This document shows positions 7,895 to 16,131 of a stretch of DNA of 21,558 nucleotides, one piece after another. The DNA is from CAZFPN01 sp044370655 (GTDB lineage: Bacteria > Pseudomonadota > Alphaproteobacteria > Rickettsiales > Deianiraeaceae): assembly GCA_044370655.1 (NCBI GenBank), contig JBILVD010000011.1:1-21558 (forward strand), in the 5' to 3' direction. The notes under the pieces are model-generated. The model worked only from the letters and a program-made list of their open reading frames with translations, did no database searches and was not told the origin of the DNA. How positions within the stretch are numbered: the stretch's first letter is position 1; each line of letters starts with the position of its first letter. A program made the position numbers and the translations under genes.

Positions 7895-8071
7895 ATGAAA
7901 CCTTGCATTAAATATTTTATTAGGTTGTATTTTTCAACCTTAACTTTTTGGTGTATGATGATTTGTTGGCTTACTTCTGCGGTTTTAAAAAATTTGTATA
8001 AAGTCTTCATAATATGTGTCATCATTTTTTTAGGTCTCCTTAATTTTTTAAGGAAAATTTTTATAGTTTAG
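7895..8071 (+). CDS. Possible 58-residue two-segment membrane peptide
   Basis: An ATG opens 58 codons to a TAG. The peptide starts MKPCIKYFIRLYF and has two hydrophobic stretches (about 12-29 and 38-51) separated by KNLYK, and it ends in a basic RKIFIV tail. That layout would suit a small membrane protein or a toxin-like peptide. No clear ribosome binding site precedes it and two hairpins lie within it, so an RNA or chance ORF is equally possible in this AT-rich spacer. Confidence 0.22.
   Translation: MKPCIKYFIRLYFSTLTFWCMMICWLTSAVLKNLYKVFIICVIIFLGLLNFLRKIFIV
7922..7940. repeat. Hairpin AGGTTG / CAACCT
   Basis: A perfect 6-bp stem with a 7-base loop, followed on the plus strand by TAACTTTTT. 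It could be a weak plus-strand terminator or part of a structured RNA. Confidence 0.35.
8037..8054. repeat. Hairpin TCCTTAA / TTAAGGA
   Basis: A perfect 7-bp stem with a TTTT loop. On the plus strand it is followed by AAATTTTTA, a weak terminator-like tail. On the minus strand, the direction of lysR transcription, no U-run follows it. Confidence 0.35.
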
Positions 8072-8246
8072 TATATAAATGTGAGGTATGGAAGCGAAAA
8101 GTGGAGAATTTTGAAAGAAATATTTTAAGATAGTGATTTTAAGCGGTTGTTTAAAGTGTTTATTTTTAGATGAGGGAGATTTGTTTGTCTTGTATTAAGT
8201 TTAAATTAAATAAGTTTTTTGCTAGAAAGAAAGGAGGGGACTTTAG

Positions 8247-9155
8247 CTAAAATTTTGCATCTTCCAACATTTTAAACATTTCTTTAGAAGATTGACAAAG
8301 TATTACATCTTGCTTTGAAAACAGATTAAATTCATAATTTGGCATTAAATTCGGGCAATGCTTTAAAATTAAGTCTGGATGCCACTTGGCATAACCTGCA
8401 TCAGCCCCTGCAATGGAGAGCCCCTGCTTCACAATTCCCGTGCAAATATCCCAATTTCCATTAAACAACCTGAAGCGACTTTTGATTGAATAGTTTTGCA
8501 ATTCTGGCTTCATTCCTTGAACCTCTCCGTCTTTTCCTAAATTAATAAAGTCGTATTTAGAGAGCATTGTCCATGTTATCTCACTTTCCGGAGTGCTTGC
8601 AAGTGGGTGATTTTTATTCATTCCTATTGTAAAAGTGCATTTATAAAAACTCTTCATAGTGATATTTTTATTATAAAAGCTTGAAGTTAAAGGGTAAATT
8701 GCAAAATCAACATTCTCCGCATTTAAAGCTTCAATTCCATCGTCAAATTTATAATTATATAAATCAAACTCTATATTTGGGTTTTTTTCTATCATTTTTT
8801 CATAAAATGGCGGTAAAATATGAGAAAGTATATAAGAATGACCTGCAATTCTCACTTTATTTTCGCAGTCTTCAAATAATAAATCTTTTGCATTTGTAAA
8901 TAAATTGTCAATTTCTTCTATAAAACGCTTACTCATTTTGTAAAATTTAAGTGCCTCTTTTGTTGGTATCAATTTTTGATTTTCTCTTTTAAAGAGCTTA
9001 ACTTCTAGGTCTCTCTCTAAGCTTGAAATTTGAAGACTAATGCTAGATTGTGCAATGTTTAATTTTAAAGAAGCCTTAATCATACTTCCCTCTTCCATAA
9101 CGGAGCAAAAACCTCTAAGGAGCTGAAGTTTATTTTTTTTATACCAATATTGCAT
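8247..9155 (-). CDS. LysR-family transcriptional regulator
   Basis: A 302-residue protein of typical LysR length. The N-terminal winged helix-turn-helix spans about residues 10-68, with the signature core SLKLNIAQSSISLQISSLERDL followed by LFKRENQKLIPT. The C-terminal periplasmic-binding-like ligand domain spans about 95-300. The ligand cannot be inferred. It is divergent from the leucine-rich-repeat gene at 9369, which is the usual arrangement for a LysR target, so that gene is a candidate for regulation; this is inference from layout only. Confidence 0.92.
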   Translation of the reverse strand: MQYWYKKNKLQLLRGFCSVMEEGSMIKASLKLNIAQSSISLQISSLERDLEVKLFKRENQKLIPTKEALKFYKMSKRFIEEIDNLFTNAKDLLFEDCENKVRIAGHSYILSHILPPFYEKMIEKNPNIEFDLYNYKFDDGIEALNAENVDFAIYPLTSSFYNKNITMKSFYKCTFTIGMNKNHPLASTPESEITWTMLSKYDFINLGKDGEVQGMKPELQNYSIKSRFRLFNGNWDICTGIVKQGLSIAGADAGYAKWHPDLILKHCPNLMPNYEFNLFSKQDVILCQSSKEMFKMLEDAKF

Positions 9156-9209
9156 ATCTCAAATTTAATTAAACCCGTCATAAATAATATTATCACATTT
9201 TTAAAAGCA

Positions 9210-9237
9210 TTGCAAGAGAAAAATTGAAAAATACAAT
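9210..9237 (+). promoter_or_regulatory. Candidate promoter for the leucine-rich-repeat gene
   Basis: TTGCAA at 9210-9215, a 16-base spacer, and TACAAT at 9232-9237. It would give a leader of about 125 bases before 9369. TTGCAA is self-complementary and lies at a plausible -35 position for lysR on the other strand too (GATAAT or TAATAT lie 15-17 bases beyond it). Confidence 0.35.
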
Positions 9238-9368
9238 TAAAAAGAGAAAACTGACTTTTTCATAAAGATACATTCTAAAAAAACTACCATCTAAACTATC
9301 AAACCATAAAAACTGCTTACATAAAATTTTAAATATTAATACAAAAAATAACAAAAAATTATTTAGGT

Positions 9369-10463
9369 ATGGAAACAAAAATTAACGAAACTAACGAAAC
9401 AAGAACTCTAGTAGAAAAAGATGAAATTATTAAATTTTGCAAAAATCACGAAATTAAAATAATGATGAATTTTATCAACATTGATGGCTCTTTTATCGCT
9501 AAAGGAGATGTTGACCTTTCTGGTCAAAACTTACAAAGTATGCCAGTTAAAATTGTTGGTTGTTTGGGGGATTTTAATATTTCAAATAATAAATTCAAAA
9601 ATTTGAAAGGCATGCCTACGTTTGTGGAGGGAGAGTTTAATTGCAACAATAACGAGCTTACTTCCCTTGAAGGCTCCCCAAGATATGTTTTGAAAGACTA
9701 CGACATAAGAGCCAATGCAACTCAATTTACTCCAGAAATGGTGCAAAAATTTTCCTTTGTTTATAATGAAATTTTTACAGACTATGAAGCGAGATTGATG
9801 CAAATTCATCAATTTTTTACAACAAAGGAGGAAGTAGATGAGTTTTGTAAGGAAAATGATGTTAAAAACTACAAAATTAATGAAGATTTAACACTTGATG
9901 TAAATGGAAATGTGAATTTAAGTGATAAGAATTTATCAGTATTACCATTTAAGTTTAGAGACGTGAGAGGGTGTTTTGACTGCTCGCACAATAATTTATT
10001 TTCTTTAATTAACGCCCCTAGAAGTGTGGGAGGAGATTTTATCTGCTCTTTTAACAAGTTGAAAGACATTATTTTTGCACCTCAAACAATTGGTGGAAGT
10101 TTTATCTGCTCTTTTAATTCAATAGAAAAATTTGATTTTTTGCTTCCAAGCATTGCAAAAAACCTTGACTTTTCAAATAATGAACTTTCTTCTCTTTTAA
10201 ATTCTCCTAGTGTGATTAATGGAAGCTTTGCTTGCTCTAACAACAAATTGAGAGACTTAAACTATTCTCCAAAAATAATAAGAGGCAATTTTATTTGCAA
10301 TAATAATCGCTTTTTAAAATCAATATGCGAATCGCCTTCATATGTTGAGGGGGATTATCACTTATACAAAAATGGAAGGAAGTTCTCGGTTCATGAAATA
10401 AGAGACTTATCCGCCGTTTGGGGAAGGGTTTTTACAGATGTAGATGAGGGATTAGTTTTTTAA
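9369..10463 (+). CDS. Two-module leucine-rich-repeat-like protein
   Basis: This is a 364-residue protein without signal peptide or membrane segment. It is built of about 21-residue units of the form SVGGxFxCSxNxLxxLxxAP, as found in phage and effector-like repeat proteins. There are two modules with the same plan. Each opens with a capping helix (EIIKFCKNHEIK at about 19-30; EVDEFCKENDVK at about 155-166), continues through a strand pair (GDVDLSGQNL; GNVNLSDKNL) and the repeats, and closes with an IF-TDYEARL or VFTDVDEGL tail. The first module has about three repeats, the second about six. Two adjacent units share 18 identical bases (10037-10054 and 10100-10117, 63 bases apart), pointing to recent unit duplication. 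Such proteins usually mediate binding; the partner is unknown. The 3' end overlaps the cvpA-like gene by 12 bases, convergently. Confidence 0.75.
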   Translation: METKINETNETRTLVEKDEIIKFCKNHEIKIMMNFINIDGSFIAKGDVDLSGQNLQSMPVKIVGCLGDFNISNNKFKNLKGMPTFVEGEFNCNNNELTSLEGSPRYVLKDYDIRANATQFTPEMVQKFSFVYNEIFTDYEARLMQIHQFFTTKEEVDEFCKENDVKNYKINEDLTLDVNGNVNLSDKNLSVLPFKFRDVRGCFDCSHNNLFSLINAPRSVGGDFICSFNKLKDIIFAPQTIGGSFICSFNSIEKFDFLLPSIAKNLDFSNNELSSLLNSPSVINGSFACSNNKLRDLNYSPKIIRGNFICNNNRFLKSICESPSYVEGDYHLYKNGRKFSVHEIRDLSAVWGRVFTDVDEGLVF

Positions 10464-11219
10464 TACATCATTTTCGGGGGTTTGAGCTTCTAAATTTTGT
10501 GAGGTTTGAGCTTCTACTAATTTTAGCTCAATTATGTTTTTTAAACGCTCAATATAAGGGTTTATTTTGCCAGTATCTTCAAGGTAAAAGTCGCTTATTT
10601 TAAAAATTAATTCATCTATTTTTTTATTTTCTTTTAAAAAGTCGCTTAAATTTTTTAGCTTTTTAAAAGATAGGCTTTTTAGGGCGTTTGCAATTTCATT
10701 TGCATCATCTTTAGAAAGTGCAAGTTGAAGTTGGTTTTGGTTAGATTTTAAAACGTTTAATATTTTTAACACTTCTTCATCTTTAGTTTTTTCAAGAATT
10801 ACATCGTAAAAAAAAGAGTGTTCAAGAGGGTATTGTTTTAAATTTTCAATTGCAATAAAAATACATATATAACCAAAAATAAAACTGATAATAGAGGAGA
10901 TTATCCTGCTTATAAAACTGATTTTATTTCTATTGGAGGAAAATGAGGTTTTTGAAGATGAAAATAGCTTTTTAAAACACCATTCAATAAGCAAAAATAA
11001 GGGAAGTGCTATAAAGGTTGTTGCTATAAAACCAGAAATTGCGGGACTTTTTAAAATTACGTTTACAAAGTCAAAAATAGGCTTAAAAGATAAATATAAA
11101 ATAAAGGAAGATAAAACAAAACTAATAATAAAAAATAACTGATTTTTAAGACCTTTTAAGTAGCCAACGTAGCAAAGTGAGACGGTTAATAAAATTCCTA
11201 TTAAATCTACAAATGACAT
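10452..11219 (-). CDS. CvpA-family membrane protein
   Basis: This 255-residue protein has four hydrophobic segments in the first 130 residues (about 6-22, 28-45, 58-79 and 104-125). The opening MSFVDLIGILL and the glycine-bearing YVGYLKGLKNQ are typical of CvpA, a family linked to colicin V production and envelope integrity. The C-terminal half is soluble, Lys-rich and likely cytoplasmic. It ends in a small repeat (VEAQTSQNLEAQTPEN) that is mirrored in the DNA by a duplicated GTTTGAGCTTCTA. It is divergent from purS. Confidence 0.8.
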   Translation of the reverse strand: MSFVDLIGILLTVSLCYVGYLKGLKNQLFFIISFVLSSFILYLSFKPIFDFVNVILKSPAISGFIATTFIALPLFLLIEWCFKKLFSSSKTSFSSNRNKISFISRIISSIISFIFGYICIFIAIENLKQYPLEHSFFYDVILEKTKDEEVLKILNVLKSNQNQLQLALSKDDANEIANALKSLSFKKLKNLSDFLKENKKIDELIFKISDFYLEDTGKINPYIERLKNIIELKLVEAQTSQNLEAQTPENDVLKN

Positions 11220-11220
11220 A

Positions 11221-11249
11221 TTGACATTAAATTTGTTATATGTTTTACT
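11221..11249 (+). promoter_or_regulatory. Candidate purS promoter
   Basis: A perfect TTGACA at 11221-11226 is followed by a 17-base spacer and TTTACT at 11244-11249 (4 of 6 to consensus). A transcript start near 11256 would leave a leader of about 40 bases. A second, weaker pair, TTGATT and TATTAT, lies at 11254-11280. Confidence 0.4.
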
Positions 11250-11295
11250 ATAGTTGATTTTTATTTTTGTAAAGTATTATTTTTGTCTCAATTTT

Positions 11296-11535
11296 ATGAA
11301 AATTCGCATTTTAGTGAAAAAAAAGGAAGGAGTGCTTGACGTGGAAGGTAAAGCTGTCAAAAATGCTCTTTTGGGGCTTGGGGTTAATGGAGTAAATGAA
11401 GTTTCGAAAGGTATATTCTTAGAAGTTGACTTTAATGGAAGTGAAGGGGAGGTTTCTCACTTTGTTAAAGAAGCTTGCGAAAAACTCCTTGTTAATGATG
11501 TAATTGAAACTTTTGAATACGAGATTTTAAAATGA
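11296..11535 (+). CDS. purS: Phosphoribosylformylglycinamidine synthase subunit PurS
   Basis: PurS is the small subunit that bridges PurL and PurQ in the fourth step of purine synthesis. The 79-residue product, MKIRILVKKKEGVLDVEGKA and onward, aligns with PurS throughout: a KEGVLD-x-x-GKAV start, the ALLGLG helix end, a KGIFLEVDF strand, and CEKLLVNDVIETFEYEI at the end. I start at 11296 because it gives the family N-terminus; an in-frame ATG at 11254 would add 14 unrelated residues. purQ, purL and purC are absent here. The stop overlaps the lpxB ATG (ATGA). Confidence 0.9.
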   Translation: MKIRILVKKKEGVLDVEGKAVKNALLGLGVNGVNEVSKGIFLEVDFNGSEGEVSHFVKEACEKLLVNDVIETFEYEILK

Positions 11536-12638
11536 AAAAGTGCGTCATTCTTGCAGGTGAAAAATCTGGAGACTTAATAGGGGCAGAAGTTTGCGAGCGT
11601 CTCTTACATTATGGTTTTGACATTTTTGGAATAGGAGGTGAAAATATGCTTAAAAATGGGTTAAAGAAGAGTTTTTTTGATATTAAAGAAATCTCCATTA
11701 TGGGTTTTTTAGAGGTTTTACCTAAAGTTTTTGCAATTAAAAAACGTATTAGAGAAACCGCATCAAAAATTCTAGAAATCAATCCAAGTTTTGTTTTAAC
11801 TATAGACGCCCCCGGTTTTAATGCAAGGGTTGTAAGCCTTATAAAACCTCACTTCAAAGGCAAAATCTTTCACGCCGTTGCCCCCACTGTTTGGGCTTAT
11901 AAAGAAAAAAGAGCCAAAAAATTTGCAAAGCTCTATAACGCCCTTTTTTGTATTTTACCATTTGAACCACAATATTTTACAAAAGAGGGTCTGGTAGCAG
12001 AATATATCTGCTATCCTCCACTTTTTAGGGTTTTAGGGGAGTTGGAAGATGTAAAAAACAAGGATAAAGAATATATATTATTTTCTTTAGGTAGTAGAAA
12101 AACCGAGGTCTTACATCATCTTAAGTTTGCAAAAGAGGTCGTTTTAAAGATAAAAGCGGTTTTACCAAAAATTATATTTGTCTTTCCTAGTTTTGAAGAA
12201 TTTGAGGAAGATATTAAGCAGATTTTTCCTGATGAAATCGTCTGTATTGATAGCAAGAAAAAGCTAGAATACGCAAAAAGAGCAAAGTTTGCAATTTCTA
12301 AGTCTGGCACTGGAGCGGTGGAAACCTCCTTTTTGGGCGTCCCTTCTATTATTTTTTACAAGGTTAATATGCTATCTTACATTATAATTAAGATGATGGC
12401 AAAGGTGAAATTTGTTAATTTAATCAACATTTTACTTAAAAAAGAGAGCATTCCAGAGTTTATTCAAGGAGACGCAACTCCCACAAAGGTTGCAAATAAA
12501 GCAATTGAAATGATGCAAAACGTCAATTTATGTCAAGCTCAATTAGAAGACGTAAACAAAGCTAAAGAGATTTTTCTTCAAACTTCTTACACGAATTTTG
12601 GAGAAGGAGTTGTAGATAAAATAATCAAAATTTTATGA
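11532..12638 (+). CDS. lpxB: Lipid-A-disaccharide synthase
   Basis: LpxB joins UDP-2,3-diacylglucosamine and lipid X into the lipid A disaccharide at the inner membrane. The 368-residue protein shows the family landmarks: AGEKSGDLIGAEV (AGExSGD) at the start, FGIGGENM, SIMGFLEVLPK, TIDAPGFNARV, VAPTVWAYKEKRAKK, and the C-terminal KSGTGAVETSFLGVPSIIFYK. It gives good evidence for an outer membrane with lipopolysaccharide. ATGA overlaps join it to purS and to the downstream lipoprotein. Confidence 0.97.
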   Translation: MKKCVILAGEKSGDLIGAEVCERLLHYGFDIFGIGGENMLKNGLKKSFFDIKEISIMGFLEVLPKVFAIKKRIRETASKILEINPSFVLTIDAPGFNARVVSLIKPHFKGKIFHAVAPTVWAYKEKRAKKFAKLYNALFCILPFEPQYFTKEGLVAEYICYPPLFRVLGELEDVKNKDKEYILFSLGSRKTEVLHHLKFAKEVVLKIKAVLPKIIFVFPSFEEFEEDIKQIFPDEIVCIDSKKKLEYAKRAKFAISKSGTGAVETSFLGVPSIIFYKVNMLSYIIIKMMAKVKFVNLINILLKKESIPEFIQGDATPTKVANKAIEMMQNVNLCQAQLEDVNKAKEIFLQTSYTNFGEGVVDKIIKIL

Positions 12639-13414
12639 GACACATTTTATTATTTTTATTATTTTTTGCTCTTTCATGCACGCCAAAACCAGCAGTTAAG
12701 CAACAGCCTGTAAAGAGGAGACCTATGCAAAACTCAAACTTTTTAAATCGCAACAACATTCAAAGTGCACAAGAAAGCCTTGAAAGGATTAGAGTTTTAG
12801 AAATGGGGGAAGCTAAGGAAAAAAGCCTGCTTGACGAAAAAGAGAAAACTCCCCCCCGTTATTCTAATGAAAACCTAGATGAAGCTTCTTATTTAAGAGA
12901 GAGGGAGGCACTTGAAAGAAAGTATGGTAGAAACCCTCAAACTTCCCAAGAAAAAACACAACCTCCTTTTCAAGACTTAACAAAACCTTCATCTCAAGAC
13001 TTTCCTAAAAATAACCCACGCCCAAGAGAGGTGAAGCAGGAAACACAAAATGAAATACTTGAAATTACAGGGCTTCAAAACAAGAATACATCTTTTCAAG
13101 AGAGGGCAGTGATAAATCCTGGCAACTCCCCCACTGTTTCTCCACTTATTTCTCCGCCTATTGTTCGGCAAAAGCAAGATATATCTAATTTTGTCATATC
13201 AACCAGCCCCGCTTATCTAGGAAAATCCCTTGATGATGCAAAAGCGATTTTAGAGCAATTTGGAGAAGTAAAAGTTGTGAAGGAAGGTGATATGTTTTCT
13301 CTTAAAGTCTCCCCTTCACGAGGTTTAGCAACAGAATATGAGGCGAAAAATTTTATGGAAGAGATAATCAAAAGTTCATTTTTTGACGTATTTGTTGAGA
13401 AAACCTCCAAATAA
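12635..13414 (+). CDS. Lipoprotein with C-terminal SPOR-like domain
   Basis: A 259-residue exported protein. The signal peptide MRHILLFLLFFALSC ends in a lipobox with Cys15. The middle (about 20-180) is a low-complexity, Pro-, Gln- and Lys-rich linker. The last 75 residues resemble a SPOR fold (ISTSPAYLGKSLDDAKAILE, VVKEGDMFSLKVSP, then a second helix and strand), which binds peptidoglycan at division sites in other proteins. Its layout recalls RlpA without the double-psi barrel catalytic domain, so enzymatic activity is not expected. It is likely anchored in the outer membrane facing the periplasm. It follows lpxB directly and converges on ffh. Confidence 0.65.
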   Translation: MRHILLFLLFFALSCTPKPAVKQQPVKRRPMQNSNFLNRNNIQSAQESLERIRVLEMGEAKEKSLLDEKEKTPPRYSNENLDEASYLREREALERKYGRNPQTSQEKTQPPFQDLTKPSSQDFPKNNPRPREVKQETQNEILEITGLQNKNTSFQERAVINPGNSPTVSPLISPPIVRQKQDISNFVISTSPAYLGKSLDDAKAILEQFGEVKVVKEGDMFSLKVSPSRGLATEYEAKNFMEEIIKSSFFDVFVEKTSK

Positions 13415-13492
13415 GTATTTTTATAATTTACTGCTTTAAAAGCCTTGCATACTTTATTCTTGAAAATATCTAATTGTAAAAGGGGAATAAAT

Positions 13493-14836
13493 TTACTTAA
13501 ACATCTTCATTAGGTCTTCCATATTTTGAGTGTTTGCTAGAGCAGATTTATCAATTTTGCCAAATTTTAACATCATCTGCCTCATATTTTCGAACTGCTT
13601 TAATAACTTATTCACTTCAATCAATTTTGTTCCGCTTCCGTTTGCAATTCTCGCTTTTCTTGAATTTGAATTTATAATAAGATTTGGATTTTTTCTCTCT
13701 TTTTTTGTCATAGAAAGAATAATAGACTCTTGTTTGTATATAGCGTCTTGATGCCCTCCTCCCCCTAGCATATCCGCAAATTTAGAGGCTCCTGGAATGA
13801 AAGATGCAATTTTGGAAAGCCCCCCCATCTTACGGAGTCCTTTAATTTGTGAGAGAAAATCCTCAAAATCAAAGTTCCCTTTCTCCATCTTTTGCTTCAT
13901 TTTTTCTGCCTCTTTCTCATCAATTACCTCTTTTGCTTTTTCAACAAGGCTCACCACGTCCCCCATGTCAAGAATTCTGTTTGCAATTCTTTCTGGGTAG
14001 AAGTCCTCAAAATCTTCAAGTCCTTCACCAGTTCCATAAAATTTGATTGGTTTTTGCAAAGAATACTTGATGTTAAAAGATACTCCTCCTCTTGAGTCGC
14101 TCTCCATTCTAGTTAAAATGAAGCCTGTTAGAGAGAGCCTTTCATCAAAAGCCTTTGCAAGAGTGAGAGATTGCCTTCCGTATAGTGCGTCCATCGTTAA
14201 TATTACCTCATTTGGATTTGCAATTTTTTTCACCTCCTCAAGCTCCCTCATTAATTCTTCCTCAAGTTCACTTCTACCTGCCGTATCCAAAATTAAAACA
14301 TCGTATTCATTAACATGCTTCATCGCTCTTTTTGCAATTTGTATGGCGTTTTCTTCCTTGATAATTGGAAGACTGCTCGCATTTGCATTTTTAGCCAAAA
14401 TCTCAAGTTGCATTTGAGCAGCAGGACGGCGGACATCAAGGCTTGCAAGCATTACACTTTTCCCCTGTTTTGTAAGTTTTAAAGCAAGCTTACCTGCTGA
14501 AGTCGTCTTTCCAGCACCTTGCAAACCAACCATCATTATCACAAGTGGTTTAGCAGTTTTGAGACCTTCGTGATTAGAGGAGAGTATGTTCGTTATCTCA
14601 TCTTGCGTTAGCTTTATTATTGTTTGCACGGGGTTTGTTTTTTTTACAACATTCTCGCCTTGAAATTTTTCTTTTAAACTGGAGATAAAGTTTTTCACCG
14701 CTTCAAGAGAAACGTCCGCCTCAAGAAGGGCAATTCTAATTTCTTTTATTGCTTTTTCTAAGTCCTCCTCCGTAATGGTTTTTTGCGAAAGGGAGGAGAG
14801 TATATCATTAAATTTAGAAGCAAGTGTCTTAAACAT
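13493..14836 (-). CDS. ffh: Signal recognition particle protein Ffh
   Basis: Ffh binds 4.5S RNA and signal sequences and, with FtsY, delivers membrane proteins to the translocon. It has 447 residues. The N domain is followed by a GTPase G domain with the P-loop GLQGAGKTT (about 104-112), DVRRPAA, and DTAGR (about 185-189). The Met-rich M domain has SMTKKERKNP, a SRKARIANGSG RNA-binding motif and a QMMLKFGK tail. One oddity: the guanine-specificity motif, TKxDGDARGG in most species, reads TRMESDSRGG, with Glu at residue 245 in place of Asp. The gene follows gshA by 50 bases on the same strand. Confidence 0.96.
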   Translation of the reverse strand: MFKTLASKFNDILSSLSQKTITEEDLEKAIKEIRIALLEADVSLEAVKNFISSLKEKFQGENVVKKTNPVQTIIKLTQDEITNILSSNHEGLKTAKPLVIMMVGLQGAGKTTSAGKLALKLTKQGKSVMLASLDVRRPAAQMQLEILAKNANASSLPIIKEENAIQIAKRAMKHVNEYDVLILDTAGRSELEEELMRELEEVKKIANPNEVILTMDALYGRQSLTLAKAFDERLSLTGFILTRMESDSRGGVSFNIKYSLQKPIKFYGTGEGLEDFEDFYPERIANRILDMGDVVSLVEKAKEVIDEKEAEKMKQKMEKGNFDFEDFLSQIKGLRKMGGLSKIASFIPGASKFADMLGGGGHQDAIYKQESIILSMTKKERKNPNLIINSNSRKARIANGSGTKLIEVNKLLKQFENMRQMMLKFGKIDKSALANTQNMEDLMKMFK

Positions 14837-14886
14837 ATAATCAAAAATTTTTTACTTATAAATGGAAGTTGGGTAATAGTCAAGCA

Positions 14887-16131
14887 TTAAATTAAATTTG
14901 AGACCTCTTTTGAAATTGCTAAGTTCGCAAAACTAGCAATCATTTTGAAGAGAATTTCCTGCTCTTTTGTAATTTGGTATTGATGCATTAGCTCCATTCC
15001 CTTTGCATTTAAGTTAGCATTTGCCCCCAAGTTAAGTCGAAAAAACATACCAATTGGGTCTCCATTTGCAGAATAAACAACAGGCTCAACCGCTTTTTCC
15101 TCTTTAATTAGGCTGGTTTCCACGCCTTCTTGAATTATAATGCTTGTATTTGCAAGCCCATCTTTTACAGTTGCTAGTTTTTTTCGTATATTTTTGTTGA
15201 AATCACGCACCTCTTCAGGGTTTTTTAATGTGTGAATGCCCATGCCATATGTTCCAAAGTTTGATTTTAAAAAAATTACAGGCTCAGATTTAATGTTATA
15301 TTCTTTATATTTTTGCAAAGTTTTTTCTAGCACTAGCATTGATTTATTTTCAATTATCTTCATGTCATCTTCGTTTTTAATGTCAATGTTAGAAGCTTCC
15401 TCAAAATAGCTTTCAAAAAGCCAAGAATCAAGCTTGAATTCATTTGCAAATTCTTGAACTACGCTTTCATATGCTAAAAAATGTTCGGTTTTTTTTCTCC
15501 TCCACCATCCCATTTTTGGAGAAGGTAAAATTGGAGCAGATATATTATCTAAAATCTCTGGCATTCCCGAACTTAAGTCGTTATTTAAAACAATTGCATC
15601 GGCAACAAAGCAAAATTTTTCAACGCCCAGCCCCAACTTATATTTTTTTTGAAAAAACCACTTACATTTTTTTATAGGGTCAAAGTCAAGTGAATTTTCA
15701 ACTCCTAACTCGTCCGATATGCTTTTAACATCGCTCACTCCTAGGTCAATGTTGAATTTCGTCTCTAAATTTGTTGCTAATTTCACAACCGCCCCTGCTT
15801 CTTCAAAAATCGCTTTTAATGTGCGGACGTTTTTTAAATAACCAAAGTTTCTTGTGTGAAATTCTGGGTAAATGAGAATACTTTTTAACCCATTTTGCTT
15901 AAAAAAAAGCTTATATTTTTGGACAGCGTTTTTATAACCTTCTAAACTAAGGTTGTTAAAGCCTGCGGGAAAGCAGTTTGCATCAACTTGCGTCACTTTA
16001 TAACCTGAATATCTAACATCGCACGATGAATAAAAAGGTAATGTTTTGCCTTGCATTTTATTTGAAATCCATTCTTGAATTTTGTTAGCATTTTCTAAGG
16101 CAAAACTTTCAAGAAATGTCATCTTATTCAT
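14887..16131 (-). CDS. gshA: Glutamate--cysteine ligase, proteobacterial GshA type
   Basis: This enzyme makes gamma-glutamylcysteine, the first step of glutathione synthesis. The 414-residue product fits the single-domain GshA family first described from acidophilic and other proteobacteria, not the E. coli type. Landmarks are YPEFHTRNFGYLKNVRTL, IVLNNDLSSGMPEIL, GWWRRKKTEHF, an ATP-binding SNFGTYGMGIHT, IIIQEGVETS, and EPVVYSANGDPIGMFFRLN with NLNAKGM. I start at 16131, overlapping the ndk stop by 8 bases; a start at 16176 would add a basic 15-residue stretch lying inside ndk. gshB is not in the window. Confidence 0.85.
   Translation of the reverse strand: MNKMTFLESFALENANKIQEWISNKMQGKTLPFYSSCDVRYSGYKVTQVDANCFPAGFNNLSLEGYKNAVQKYKLFFKQNGLKSILIYPEFHTRNFGYLKNVRTLKAIFEEAGAVVKLATNLETKFNIDLGVSDVKSISDELGVENSLDFDPIKKCKWFFQKKYKLGLGVEKFCFVADAIVLNNDLSSGMPEILDNISAPILPSPKMGWWRRKKTEHFLAYESVVQEFANEFKLDSWLFESYFEEASNIDIKNEDDMKIIENKSMLVLEKTLQKYKEYNIKSEPVIFLKSNFGTYGMGIHTLKNPEEVRDFNKNIRKKLATVKDGLANTSIIIQEGVETSLIKEEKAVEPVVYSANGDPIGMFFRLNLGANANLNAKGMELMHQYQITKEQEILFKMIASFANLAISKEVSNLI

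Larger units (their letters stand above)
7737..8246. other. 510-base intergenic region between pepA and lysR
   Basis: No conserved protein is recognisable. The region holds a possible 58-codon ORF (7895-8071), two perfect hairpins and, from about 8080 to 8246, a purine-rich plus strand with no coding signal I can support. No tRNA-like fold was seen. Both flanking genes are on the minus strand, so it contains the pepA promoter and the lysR 3' end. Confidence 0.6.

Noticed and set aside
12635..13414. Annotation as RlpA lytic transglycosylase
   Set aside because: The double-psi barrel catalytic domain is not present; only the lipobox and a SPOR-like end are shared.
13415..13492. Bidirectional terminator between the lipoprotein gene and ffh
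   Set aside because: Only a short GCTTT/AAAGC palindrome with almost no loop is visible and no convincing stem plus U-run on either strand.
13530..14417. Several plus-strand ORFs opposite ffh
   Set aside because: They lie antisense to a clearly conserved gene and read as low-complexity Phe/Ser/Leu-rich translations. They are shadows.
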